Source: Streptomyces sp. TP-A0874
Lineage (GTDB): Bacteria; Actinomycetota; Actinomycetes; Streptomycetales; Streptomycetaceae
Direction: 5' to 3'
Length of the DNA stretch: 64,000 nucleotides
Assembly: GCF_001748085.1 (NCBI RefSeq)
Contig: NZ_BBZK01000004.1
Location: 62,001-126,000, forward strand
Position numbers and translations under genes: made by a program. Below the pieces are notes generated by a model. That model was not told where the DNA came from, did no database searches, and saw nothing but the letters and a program-made list of their open reading frames with translations. This document shows positions 34,806 through 42,633 of this stretch, one piece after another (position 1 is the first letter of the stretch; every line of letters starts with the position of its first letter).

Positions 34806-34837
34806 GCACCCCGGACGCTCGGAGGACGTCCGGGTGC
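34806..34837 (-). terminator. Hairpin after the BadF-type kinase gene
   Basis: GCACCCCGGACG (34806-34817) and CGTCCGGGTGC (34827-34837) pair with one bulged C around a 9-nt loop, 65 bases after the stop. Confidence 0.5.
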
Positions 34838-34901
34838 CACCACAACGCGACGGGACACCGTGGCCGTCGTCGCGGGGCCACCGGGCTCATCGACCGGCCC
34901 C

Positions 34902-35942
34902 TCAGGGCAGTTGCAGCATTCGGCCGTCCACCGGCAGCCGCAGTTCGTCCCGGGCGAGAGCGCCGGCGATCCGCAGGGCCCCGTCGAGCGGGTCCCCGGC
35001 CGCGAGCGCCGGGCGGGCCCCCGGAAGCCGGGCCGCGAGTTCCCGCCGGAGCGGCCCCAACAACGGTTCGCCCATCTTGAACAGACCACCGGTCAGCGCC
35101 ACCGGGCAGCCCTCGGAGGCAGGGCACACCGCGGCGGCGGCCTCCGCGATATGACCGGCCGCGCTCCGCAGGATGCCGGCGGCCACCGGGTCATGGGCGG
35201 CGCAGTGACCGACCTCGGGGGCGAAGGAGGCCAGCACGGCCGGCCGGTCGCCGCGGGGGTAGAGCAGAGCCGGCAGGTCCTCGGGGCGACCGAAGCGGGA
35301 CTCCAGTGCGGCCAGGAGCACGGCCGATCCGCCGGCGCGGCCGTCGTGCGCCCGGAGAGCGGCCTCCAGACCCGCGCGGCCGATCCAGGCACCGCCGCCG
35401 CAGTCGCCGAGCAGATGCCCCCAGCCGTCGGCCCGGAGCCAGCCGCCGCGGGTGTCGGGGGCCGCGCCAGCGGCGGAATGGCCGTCGGGCCGCGGGGCGA
35501 CGCCCAGCGCGATCAGTCCGGTACCGGCGGCGACCACGGCTCCGGCCCGCTGGCCGAGGGCTCCGGCGTAGGCGGTCACCGCGTCGGCGGCGAGCGCCAG
35601 CCGGGGCGCGGCGAGATGTTCCGCCAGGGCGTCCGGGAGCACGGAGCGGAGTTCCTCGCCGAGCGTCGCCATGCCCGCCGCGCCGATCGCCACCGCGGCC
35701 GGCGCCTCGACCCCCACTTCGGCGAGCAGTTCCCTGGCGGCCGGCAGCAGGCTGTCCAGGAGGTGCGCGGCGTCGATGCCGGAGGGGCCGGTGCGCACGG
35801 GGCGGCGGGTGATGACGCGGGTGATGGCGCCACGGGGTGGCGCGGCCTCGGCGGCTGCCGGAGCGAGGGTGATCCGGAGTCCGGAGCCACCGGAGTCGAC
35901 CCCCAGGACCCAGTCGGCCGCGCTCCGTTCCGACGCCTTCAC
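34902..35942 (-). CDS. BadF/BadG/BcrA/BcrD-family ATPase (N-acetylglucosamine kinase-like)
   Basis: 346 residues. GTG at 35942 is preferred over one six codons upstream because GGAAGG sits at proper distance. ASKHA fold: VLGVDSGGSGLR (phosphate-1), GTGLIALGV, WGHLLGDCGGGAWIGRAGLE, and ALTGGLFKMGEPLL are the eukaryotic-type GlcNAc kinase signatures. It probably phosphorylates an amino sugar in recycling or chitin use. No amino-sugar operon is adjacent. It follows ung by 69 bp on the same strand. Confidence 0.87.
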   Translation of the reverse strand: MKASERSAADWVLGVDSGGSGLRITLAPAAAEAAPPRGAITRVITRRPVRTGPSGIDAAHLLDSLLPAARELLAEVGVEAPAAVAIGAAGMATLGEELRSVLPDALAEHLAAPRLALAADAVTAYAGALGQRAGAVVAAGTGLIALGVAPRPDGHSAAGAAPDTRGGWLRADGWGHLLGDCGGGAWIGRAGLEAALRAHDGRAGGSAVLLAALESRFGRPEDLPALLYPRGDRPAVLASFAPEVGHCAAHDPVAAGILRSAAGHIAEAAAAVCPASEGCPVALTGGLFKMGEPLLGPLRRELAARLPGARPALAAGDPLDGALRIAGALARDELRLPVDGRMLQLP

Positions 35943-36011
35943 GAGACGGCCCTTCCGCACCGCAGCGCGTGGGCTCCGCCGCTCACCACCGTTCTGCCTC
36001 GGTTGAGGGCC

Positions 36012-36689
36012 TCATGGCAGCCGCCAGTCGACGGGCTCCGCGCCCTGGCGGACGAGCAGTTCGTTGGCACGGCTGAAGGGACGTGACCCGAAGAACCCGC
36101 GGTCGGCCGACATCGGGGAGGGGTGGGCCGACTCGATGGCGGGCACCTCGCCGAGCAGCGGACGCAGGTTGCGCGCGTCGCGGCCCCAGAGGATGGCCAC
36201 GAGTGGCCCGCCGCGCTCCGCCAACGCGCGGATGGCCTGGTCGGTGACGGTCTCCCAACCCTTGCCCCGGTGCGCCGCCGGCCTGCGGGGGGCGGTGGTG
36301 AGCGCTCGGTTGAGCAGCAGCACCCCCTGCCGGGTCCAGGGGGTCAGGTCGCCGTTGGACGGCCTGGGGGCCCCGAGGTCCGTGTGCAGTTCCCGGTAGA
36401 TGTTCTCCAGGCTGCCGGGCAGCGGTCGCACCTCCGGCGCCACCGCGAAGCTGAGGCCGATGGCGTGCCCGGGGGTCGGGTAGGGGTCCTGGCCCACTAT
36501 CAGCACCCGCACGTCGTCGAACGGCTGCTGGAAAGCTCTCAGCACGTTCGGCCCCGCCGGCAGGTAGGTGCGTCCGCAGGCGATCTCCGCGCGCAGGAAG
36601 TCCCCCATGGCGGCGATGCGTTCGGCCACCGGCTCCAGGGCCTTCGCCCAGCCCGGCTCGACGATTTCGTTCAACGGTCGTGCTGCCAC
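36012..36689 (-). CDS. ung: Uracil-DNA glycosylase
   Basis: 225 residues from GTG at 36689. Family 1 UNG: water-activating loop [16 protein letters not shown] with D68, [14 protein letters not shown], and DNA-intercalating motif [18 protein letters not shown] are complete. It removes uracil from DNA and starts base-excision repair. The start lacks a ribosome site but is eight bases from a TAGAGT -10 candidate (36698-36703), suggesting a leaderless transcript. Confidence 0.97.
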   Translation of the reverse strand: MAARPLNEIVEPGWAKALEPVAERIAAMGDFLRAEIACGRTYLPAGPNVLRAFQQPFDDVRVLIVGQDPYPTPGHAIGLSFAVAPEVRPLPGSLENIYRELHTDLGAPRPSNGDLTPWTRQGVLLLNRALTTAPRRPAAHRGKGWETVTDQAIRALAERGGPLVAILWGRDARNLRPLLGEVPAIESAHPSPMSADRGFFGSRPFSRANELLVRQGAEPVDWRLP

Positions 36690-36697
36690 GGTCGGTC

Positions 36698-36703
36698 ACT
36701 CTA
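36698..36703 (-). promoter_or_regulatory. -10-like element upstream of ung
   Basis: TAGAGT on the reverse strand, eight bases before the GTG start, with no Shine-Dalgarno sequence. Confidence 0.35.
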
Positions 36704-36716
36704 GCGCCTCCCGGAG

Positions 36717-36748
36717 ACGCCCCCGTCCCGGCGACGGAGCGGGGGCGT
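36717..36748 (-). terminator. Hairpin after the old-yellow-enzyme gene
   Basis: ACGCCCCCG (36717-36725) and CGGGGGCGT (36740-36748), with an alternative inner CCGTC/GACGG pairing. It lies 108 bases past the stop at 36856 and next to the ung promoter. Confidence 0.5.
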
Positions 36749-36855
36749 CGAACGGGTCGGCGTCCGCGCCGGCTTCCGGTACTGGGCTCGGAAGACGGCC
36801 GTCGCGGAGCGTCGGTGGCCGCTGCCATGGGCGCTCCGCGACCGGGCGGTGCATG

Positions 36856-37953
36856 TCAGTAGGCGCGGTGGTACGGGTCCGGGACCGCCGCCTCGGCCCC
36901 CAGCTCGCGCGCCGCCTGCCAGGCGAAGTAGGGGTTGCGGAGCAGTTCCCGGCCGAGGAGCACGGCGTCCGCCTGGCCGTCCGCGACGATCTTCTCGGCC
37001 TGCCGGGCTTCGGTGATCTCACCGACGGCGCCGACCGGGAGCGAGGTCTCACTCCGGACCCGTTCCGCGAACGGCACCTGGTAGCCGGGGCCGGTCGGAA
37101 TCCGGACCCGTGGCGCGTTTCCGCCCGAGGAGACGTCCAGCAGGTCCACGCCGTGTTCCCCGAGGTCCCCGGCGAATCGAACGGTGTCGTCCACCGTCCA
37201 CCCGGTCCGCTCCTCCTCCGGGTTCTCGTCCAGCCAGTCGGTCGCCGAGATCCGGAAGAACACCGGCAGTTCCTCCGGCCAGACGGCGCGGACCGCGTCG
37301 ACGACCTCGATGGCGAAGCGGGTGCGGTTCTCGTAGGAGCCGCCGTAGTGGTCGGTCCGCCGGTTGCTGTGCGGCGAGAGGAACTCACCGATCAGGTACC
37401 CGTGCGCGCCGTGCACCTCGGCCACCTGGAATCCGGCGGCCAGGGCTCGTCGCGCCGCGTCCGCGAAGGCGGCGACGGTCTCGGCTATCTGCTGCTGGGT
37501 CAGCTCCGCCGGCACCGGGTGGGTCTCGGAGAACGCGAGCGGGCTGGGGCCGAGTGGCTGCCACCCTCCATCCTCCGGCCGCAGGGGGTGGCCGCCGCGC
37601 CAGGTGCGGTCGGTGGAGGCCTTGCGGCCCGCGTGTGCCAACTGGATGCCGGGGACGCTTCCGTGTTCCTTGAGGAATCCGGTGATCCGGCCGAACGCCT
37701 CGGCCTGTCCGTCGTTCCAGATGCCCAGATCGCCCGGGCTGATCCGGCCTTCGGGGCTGACCGCCGTGGCCTCGGTGAGGATCAGGCCGGTGCCTCCGAC
37801 GGCTCGGGCGGCGAGATGGGAGAAGTGCCAGTCGTTGGCGGTGCCGAGACCGGGGCCCCGATCATCGGCCGAGTACTGGCACATCGGCGCCATCCAGACG
37901 CGGTTGGGGATGGTCAGCGATCGCAGGGTCAGAGGCTCGAACAGTGCGCTCAC
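36856..37953 (-). CDS. Old yellow enzyme (NADH:flavin oxidoreductase, YqjM type)
   Basis: 365 residues from GTG at 37953 (GGAG upstream). TIM-barrel FMN protein: APMCQYSAD holds C25, the redox cysteine typical of the thermophilic-like YqjM subgroup. GFQVAEVHGAHGYLIGEFLSPHSN holds the His pair that binds the carbonyl of enals/enones, and DAVLLGRELLRNPYFAWQAA the FMN phosphate region. It reduces activated C=C bonds, often in reactive-electrophile defence. Divergent from an ArsR regulator with an operator-like palindrome between its -35 and -10. Confidence 0.93.
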   Translation of the reverse strand: MSALFEPLTLRSLTIPNRVWMAPMCQYSADDRGPGLGTANDWHFSHLAARAVGGTGLILTEATAVSPEGRISPGDLGIWNDGQAEAFGRITGFLKEHGSVPGIQLAHAGRKASTDRTWRGGHPLRPEDGGWQPLGPSPLAFSETHPVPAELTQQQIAETVAAFADAARRALAAGFQVAEVHGAHGYLIGEFLSPHSNRRTDHYGGSYENRTRFAIEVVDAVRAVWPEELPVFFRISATDWLDENPEEERTGWTVDDTVRFAGDLGEHGVDLLDVSSGGNAPRVRIPTGPGYQVPFAERVRSETSLPVGAVGEITEARQAEKIVADGQADAVLLGRELLRNPYFAWQAARELGAEAAVPDPYHRAY

Positions 37954-37991
37954 GGCGGACTCCGTTTGGACTGTGGGGGTTTGGGCCCCAC

Positions 37992-38042
37992 GATAGACGT
38001 CGTAGTACGACGACTGTCAAACTACGGCAGTTCTCGTACAAT
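37992..38042. promoter_or_regulatory. Overlapping divergent promoters with a 13-bp perfect palindrome
   Basis: Reverse strand: TTGACA (38015-38020), 17-bp spacer, TCTATC (37992-37997) drives the old-yellow-enzyme gene. Forward strand: CTGTCA (38014-38019), 17-bp spacer, TACAAT (38037-38042) drives the ArsR gene. GTCGTAGTACGAC (37999-38011) is a perfect palindrome inside the reverse spacer and abutting the forward -35, ideally placed to let one repressor shut both genes. Confidence 0.7.
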
Positions 38043-38069
38043 GGCTCCAGAAGACGACGAGGAGCCGCC

Positions 38070-38423
38070 GTGACCACGCTGACGCCAAGCCGCATCCTGG
38101 AGCACCCGACTCGCGATCAGCTCCGGCTGGAGAACGTGCTGCACGCCCTCTCCGACCCGATGCGGCTGCGTGTGGTCCGCGAGCTCTCGGCAAGCCGGGA
38201 GGAGCTGTCCTGCTCGGTCTTCCAGCTCCCGATCAGCAAGTCCACGGTCACCCACCACTTCCGGGTGCTCCGGGAGAACGGCGTCATCGCCCAGTTCTAC
38301 CGGGGCACCGCGAAGATGAACCGACTGCGCCGCGAGGACCTCGACGCCCTCTTCCCCGGCCTGTTGGACAGCCTCCTGGAGGCCGACCGCCGCCAGGAGG
38401 CCAGGCTGGCCGGGGGGCGGTGA
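38070..38423 (+). CDS. ArsR-family redox-type regulator of the old-yellow-enzyme gene
   Basis: 117 residues from GTG at 38070 with GAGGAG before it. The winged helix reads NVLHALSDPMRLRVVRELSA, then LPISKSTVTHHFRVLRENGV. It has a single cysteine, C48, in the helix ELSCSVFQLP; the metal-binding CxC pair of ArsR/SmtB is absent. In Corynebacterium, CyeR is an ArsR-type redox sensor next to an old yellow enzyme, and this pair has the same layout. I infer a thiol- or electrophile-sensing repressor acting at the palindrome 37999-38011. Confidence 0.88.
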   Translation: MTTLTPSRILEHPTRDQLRLENVLHALSDPMRLRVVRELSASREELSCSVFQLPISKSTVTHHFRVLRENGVIAQFYRGTAKMNRLRREDLDALFPGLLDSLLEADRRQEARLAGGR

Positions 38424-38600
38424 TCCGCCGCCGGTCCCGGCTACCAGCGCCGCCCGCTCCGGCACCGGCCCACCGGGGCCAGGGCCGTGACCCGTCCCCC
38501 CTGAAGGCTGAATACCGCCGTCCCGGGCTGGGCAGGCTCAGCCGGGAACCATCCCGGTCACGTGCGCCAGAGCTGTGGCCACGTGCGAGAAGAGGGTCCG

Positions 38601-39563
38601 ATGGTCACGCCGCAGAGTCCGATCACCCCGCCGGTGCTGGCCGAGGTGGTCCGCTCCGGTTTCGTCGAGGGGTGCCACCGCGGCTCCCTGGTGGTGCTCG
38701 CCGCGGACGGGACGGTACGCACGGCGCTGGGGGACGTGGTCTCCCCCGTGTTCCCCAGGTCGAGCAACAAGCCCATGCAGGCCGCCGCCGTTCTGCGCGC
38801 CGGCGCTCCGCTCGCCGGTGAGCAACTGGCCCTGGCCGCCGCCAGCCACTCCGGTGAGAGGTTCCACACCGATCTGGTACGCCGGATGCTCCGGGAGAAC
38901 GGCCTGGGCGTCGCGGACCTGCGGACACCACCGGCCCTTCCGGTCGACCCGGAGCAGGCGGAGGCACACCTGCTGGAGGGTGGTCAGCGCGATCCCGTCG
39001 TCATGAACTGCTCCGGCAAACACGCCGCCATGCTGATCGCCTGCACCGTCAACGACTGGCCGCTGAGGAGTTACCGCTCTCCCGACCACCCACTGCAGCA
39101 GTTGGTCCGGCGGACGGTCGAGCAGATCGCCGAGGAGGAGGTCGGCCCCGTCGGGGTGGACGGCTGCGGGGCACCGGTCATGGCCCTCTCCTTGACGGCT
39201 CTGGCCCGCGCCTTCCGAGCGTTCGTCCTCGCCGATCCGGACTCCCCGGAAGGCCGGGTGGCCGGCGCCATGCGTGCCCACCCCGAGTACGTGGCCGGCA
39301 CCCGGCGCCTCGACACCTGGCTGATGCGCGGGGTGCCCGGCGTCCTCGCCAAAGTGGGCGCGGAGGCCGTGCAGGCGGTGGCCCTCCCTGACGGGCAGGC
39401 GCTGGCCTTCAAGGTGGACGACGGCGCCGGCCGCGCGGTCGGCCCCGTCCTGGCACGGGCGCTCCGCGGAATGGGGGTGGACGCCCCGGTGCTCGCCGAC
39501 CTCGCCGACCAGCCGCTGCTCGGCGGTGGGGAGCCCGTCGGCGCGGTGACCGCGGTCTTCTGA
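38601..39563 (+). CDS. L-asparaginase, AnsA2/thermolabile (Rhizobium-type) family
   Basis: 320 residues from ATG at 38601 (AGAGGG upstream). The family is the class 3, Rhizobium etli-type asparaginase, related to serine beta-lactamase-like folds: RSSNKPMQAAAVLRAGA (SSNK motif), AAASHSGERFHTDL, NCSGKHAAMLIAC (CSGKH) and VDGCGAPVMALSL are its characteristic catalytic and zinc-site segments. It is not the common type I/II asparaginase. It hydrolyses L-asparagine to aspartate and ammonia. No signal peptide; cytoplasmic. Confidence 0.9.
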   Translation: MVTPQSPITPPVLAEVVRSGFVEGCHRGSLVVLAADGTVRTALGDVVSPVFPRSSNKPMQAAAVLRAGAPLAGEQLALAAASHSGERFHTDLVRRMLRENGLGVADLRTPPALPVDPEQAEAHLLEGGQRDPVVMNCSGKHAAMLIACTVNDWPLRSYRSPDHPLQQLVRRTVEQIAEEEVGPVGVDGCGAPVMALSLTALARAFRAFVLADPDSPEGRVAGAMRAHPEYVAGTRRLDTWLMRGVPGVLAKVGAEAVQAVALPDGQALAFKVDDGAGRAVGPVLARALRGMGVDAPVLADLADQPLLGGGEPVGAVTAVF

Positions 39564-39625
39564 CCGACGCTCCCCCAGCAGCCAGCGACCACGGGCCGGT
39601 GGCGCCCGGTGCCTCGGTCGCCTGG

Positions 39626-39631
39626 CATGCT
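39626..39631 (+). promoter_or_regulatory. -10-like element upstream of a HAD gene
   Basis: CATGCT six bases before the ATG at 39638, with no Shine-Dalgarno sequence; suggests a leaderless message. Confidence 0.3.
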
Positions 39632-39637
39632 GGCCCC

Positions 39638-40324
39638 ATGTCGAGCCCTCGGAACCGCGCCGTGATCTTCGATCTCGACGGGACGCTCATCGACAGCGAA
39701 CCCAACTACTACCAGGCCAGTCGGCGGCTGCTCGCCCGCTACGGGGTGACCGACTTCAGCTGGGAGCAGTACGCCCGCTTCATCGGCATCGCCACCCACG
39801 AGTCGCTGGAGACCCTGCGCCGCGAGTACCGGTTGCCCGCCTCCCTGGAGGAGTTGCTCACCGGCAAGCACGAGCTCTACCTGGCACTGGCGGCGCGCTC
39901 CACCAGGGTCTTCCCGCAGATGCGGAGGCTGGCCCAGCGGCTGGGCGCGGCTGACTGTCCGATCGCCGTGGCCTCCGGTTCCTCGAAGGACGCGATCCGG
40001 GCCTCCCTGTCGGCCGGCGGGCTGGAGAGCCTCTTCCCGGTGACGGTCTCCGCCGAGGAGGTCGAGCGGGGCAAGCCCGCCCCCGACGTCTTCCTGGAGA
40101 CCGCGCGGCGGCTCTCGGTGGAGCCGGCGCGGTGCGTGGTGCTGGAGGACTCCCCACCGGGGGCCACCGGGGCGCACCGCGCGGGCATGCGCTGCATCGC
40201 CGTCCCGTCGCTGCCGGGCACACCCCAGACCGCCGAGTTCACCACCGCCGGGCTGATCTTCCCCGAAGGCCAGTCGGAGTTCGACGCCGACACCGCTTAC
40301 GAGTGGATCCTCGGGGACGGATGA
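39638..40324 (+). CDS. HAD-superfamily phosphatase (beta-phosphoglucomutase-like)
   Basis: 228 residues from ATG at 39638. Motif I FDLDGTLIDSEP has both Asp residues; the cap is helical (subclass C1). Motif II is VASGSS, motif III lysine in RGKPAPDVF, motif IV EDSPPGATGAHRAGM. This is the beta-phosphoglucomutase/phosphoglycolate-phosphatase branch. Substrate unknown. The ATGA at its stop overlaps a 59-codon open frame that runs to the STM4015 start. Confidence 0.9.
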   Translation: MSSPRNRAVIFDLDGTLIDSEPNYYQASRRLLARYGVTDFSWEQYARFIGIATHESLETLRREYRLPASLEELLTGKHELYLALAARSTRVFPQMRRLAQRLGAADCPIAVASGSSKDAIRASLSAGGLESLFPVTVSAEEVERGKPAPDVFLETARRLSVEPARCVVLEDSPPGATGAHRAGMRCIAVPSLPGTPQTAEFTTAGLIFPEGQSEFDADTAYEWILGDG

Positions 40325-40496
40325 GCGAGGCTCCGCGGCCACGGCCCTCGGAGGACGAGGGAGGTGCCGAAGCCGCCCGGCACGGCGGCCGGCGGGCCCG
40401 CCTCGGACGGGACGGCACGACGAGCTGTCAGTGCGGCTTGGTAGAACCTCCTGTCGCAGAGACCGAAACACCATGCACGGAGAAACGGGGGGCACT

Positions 40497-41441
40497 GTGA
40501 TCATCAACGCCCATGTCCAAGAGCTCTACGGCCTGCCGGCCTTCGACTTCCCGAAGGCGGACGGCCGCGGTGAGCTGCCGGCCGCGGACGCCGTCGCCTG
40601 GCGCATCGCCGTGGACTCCTACGATGACGAGGAGGAGTGGGCAGAGGCCTTCGAACGCTTCCTCGGCAGGGTGGACACCCGGCAGGTGCGCGCGCTGATC
40701 GTCGGCGAATGGACCGAGGCGTTCGAGAACGCGGCCGCGGAGGCGATCGACGCCATCGTGGCGGCGAAGGACCGCCTCCCGGCGCTGCGTTCGGTGTTCC
40801 TGGGCGACATGTCCGCGGAGCAGTGCGAGATCTCCTGGATCGTCCTGGGGGACGTGACCCCGTTGCTGGTCAACTTCCCGCAGTTGGAGGAGTTCGGGGT
40901 CCGCGGGGCGAACCTGGAGTTCCCGGCCGTCCGGCACCACGGACTGCGCTCCCTCGTCGTGGAGAGCGGCGGGATGCCCGCCGGGGCGGTGCGGGGCATC
41001 GCCGCGAGCGATCTGCCCGCGCTCCGGCGCCTGGACCTCTGGCTGGGCACTTCGGAGTACGGCGGCGACTCGTCCGTCTCCGATCTGGAGCCCTTCCGGG
41101 CCGGCGCGCGGATCCCCCGGGTGGAGCACCTGGCACTGCACAACAGCGAGATCCAGGACGCGATAGCCGTGGCGATGGCCGAGGCACCGGTGGTGGCCCG
41201 TCTGAAGGTCCTCGACCTCTCCATGGGGGTACTGACCGACGAGGGCGGAACGGCGCTCCTCGCCGGGCAGCCGCTGACCCACCTGGAGAAGCTCGATCTG
41301 CACCACAACTACCTGAGCGAGGAGGTGCGGTCCCGCCTCGTCCGGGAGCTGGAACCCGCCGGGGTGGAGGTGCTCACCGATCCGGAGGACGCCGGCACGG
41401 AGGACGACCCCTCCTGGCGTTTCGTCGCGGTCGGCGAATAG
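40497..41441 (+). CDS. STM4015 family leucine-rich-repeat-like protein
   Basis: 314 residues. The GTG at 40497 is chosen because a GGGGGG site precedes it; an ATG eight codons upstream (40473) has none. The N-terminus INAHVQELYGLPAFDFPKAD matches the STM4015 family as I know it. The C-terminal half has repeats of leucine-rich type: LPALRRLDLWLG, IPRVEHLALHNSEI, RLKVLDLSMGVLTDEGG and HLEKLDLHHNYLSEEV. The RNI-like LxxLDLxxNxL spacing suggests a curved scaffold, not an enzyme. First gene of the five-gene operon; role unknown, possibly substrate holder or partner of the enzymes. Confidence 0.85.
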   Translation: MIINAHVQELYGLPAFDFPKADGRGELPAADAVAWRIAVDSYDDEEEWAEAFERFLGRVDTRQVRALIVGEWTEAFENAAAEAIDAIVAAKDRLPALRSVFLGDMSAEQCEISWIVLGDVTPLLVNFPQLEEFGVRGANLEFPAVRHHGLRSLVVESGGMPAGAVRGIAASDLPALRRLDLWLGTSEYGGDSSVSDLEPFRAGARIPRVEHLALHNSEIQDAIAVAMAEAPVVARLKVLDLSMGVLTDEGGTALLAGQPLTHLEKLDLHHNYLSEEVRSRLVRELEPAGVEVLTDPEDAGTEDDPSWRFVAVGE

Positions 41442-41457
41442 TCGGGGGGAGAGGTAC

Positions 41458-42633
41458 ATGTCATCGCAGCTCGCCGGGGTGCGCGAACCGGCGCCCCCGC
41501 GCTTCGCCGTCGTCGGCAACCCCGAGAACCGCCGCGTCCGCCTGTTCCGGGAAGCAGTCGCCGCGGCCGGGTTGCCCGGTCCGAGGATCATCGCCTGGCA
41601 GCGCGTGCTCCGGGAGGGCGGTCACGAGTTCGCCCCGGACGAGACCGTCCGGCTGGACTCTCCCGGTGAGAACCGCGGAGTCGACCGGGCGCTTCGGGGG
41701 GCCGCCGACTCCACCCGGGTGGAGGGGTCCGGGATCTGGTACGACCGGTTCACCAGCGCGGTGCGCTCCCTGCGGGGCGGTGTCCGGCTCGATGATCCCG
41801 CGGAGCTGGCGGTGATGTTCGACAAGCACCACTGCCACGCCCTGCTCCGGCGGGCCGGTGTCCCCGTGCCCGCCTCGCCCACCTCGGGCGGCGGGGTGCC
41901 GGTGCGCGACTGGTCGGAGGTCCGGGCGCTGCTGCGGAGCCACGGTCTGCCACGGGTCTTCGTCAAGCCGGCGCACGCCTCCTCGGCCTCCGGCGTCCTG
42001 GCGCTGGAGACCGCAGGCCCCGGGCGGATCCGCGCGACGACCTCGGTCGAGCTCTGCGAGGACGGCAGCCTCCACAACTCGCTGCGGCTGCGCCGGTACA
42101 CCCGGGAGGAGGAGATCGCCCGGATCGTCGACCGGCTCGCCCCGGACGGACTGCACATCGAGCGGTGGTTCCCCAAGGCCTCACTCCACGGGCGCACCGC
42201 CGACCTGCGGGTCGTGGTCGTCGCGGGTCGCGCCACCCACGCCGTCGTCCGCACCAGCCGCTCACCGCTGACCAACCTCCACCTCGGTGGCGCGCGGGGC
42301 CACCTGCCGGCGGCCGTCGCCGCCGCCGGCGACCACTGGCGTGAGGCCATCGAGTCGTGCGAACGCGCCGCCGCGTGTTTCCCGGGCACCCTCTGCGTCG
42401 GCGTCGACCTACTCCCCGGCAGCGGCTGGCGGCGGTTCGCGGTGGGCGAGGTCAACGCCTTCGGCGACCTGCTGCCAGGGATCACCGGGCTGCCCGAGAG
42501 CGGGGCCGAGGGGCTCGACACTTACCGGGCACAGGTCGCCGCGGTGTGCCGGGCCCGGCGGGGCCACCTAACGCCCGTCGGCCGCGGGCCGCGTTCGTAC
42601 CGCCTTCCGGGGGGCCGGCATGCAGTCGCCTGA
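41458..42633 (+). CDS. STM4014 family ATP-grasp-type protein
   Basis: 391 residues from ATG at 41458, preceded by GGGGGAGAGG 16 bp after the first gene. ATP-grasp features: GLPRVFVKPAHASSASGVLA (phosphate-clamping Lys and small loop), LHIERWFPKASLHGRTADLR (acid/Arg), and AVGEVNAFGDLLPG (Mg-binding Glu-Asn pair). RimK-like and glutathione-synthase-like enzymes join a carboxylate to an amine using ATP. The N-terminal domain (FAVVGNPENRRVRLFREAVA) is a pre-grasp fold. Substrate unknown. Its end overlaps the next gene by 14 bases. Confidence 0.85.
   Translation: MSSQLAGVREPAPPRFAVVGNPENRRVRLFREAVAAAGLPGPRIIAWQRVLREGGHEFAPDETVRLDSPGENRGVDRALRGAADSTRVEGSGIWYDRFTSAVRSLRGGVRLDDPAELAVMFDKHHCHALLRRAGVPVPASPTSGGGVPVRDWSEVRALLRSHGLPRVFVKPAHASSASGVLALETAGPGRIRATTSVELCEDGSLHNSLRLRRYTREEEIARIVDRLAPDGLHIERWFPKASLHGRTADLRVVVVAGRATHAVVRTSRSPLTNLHLGGARGHLPAAVAAAGDHWREAIESCERAAACFPGTLCVGVDLLPGSGWRRFAVGEVNAFGDLLPGITGLPESGAEGLDTYRAQVAAVCRARRGHLTPVGRGPRSYRLPGGRHAVA

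Noticed and set aside
36568..38073. Forward frame opposite ung and the old yellow enzyme gene
   Set aside because: Antisense to two well-supported genes; translation is low-complexity.
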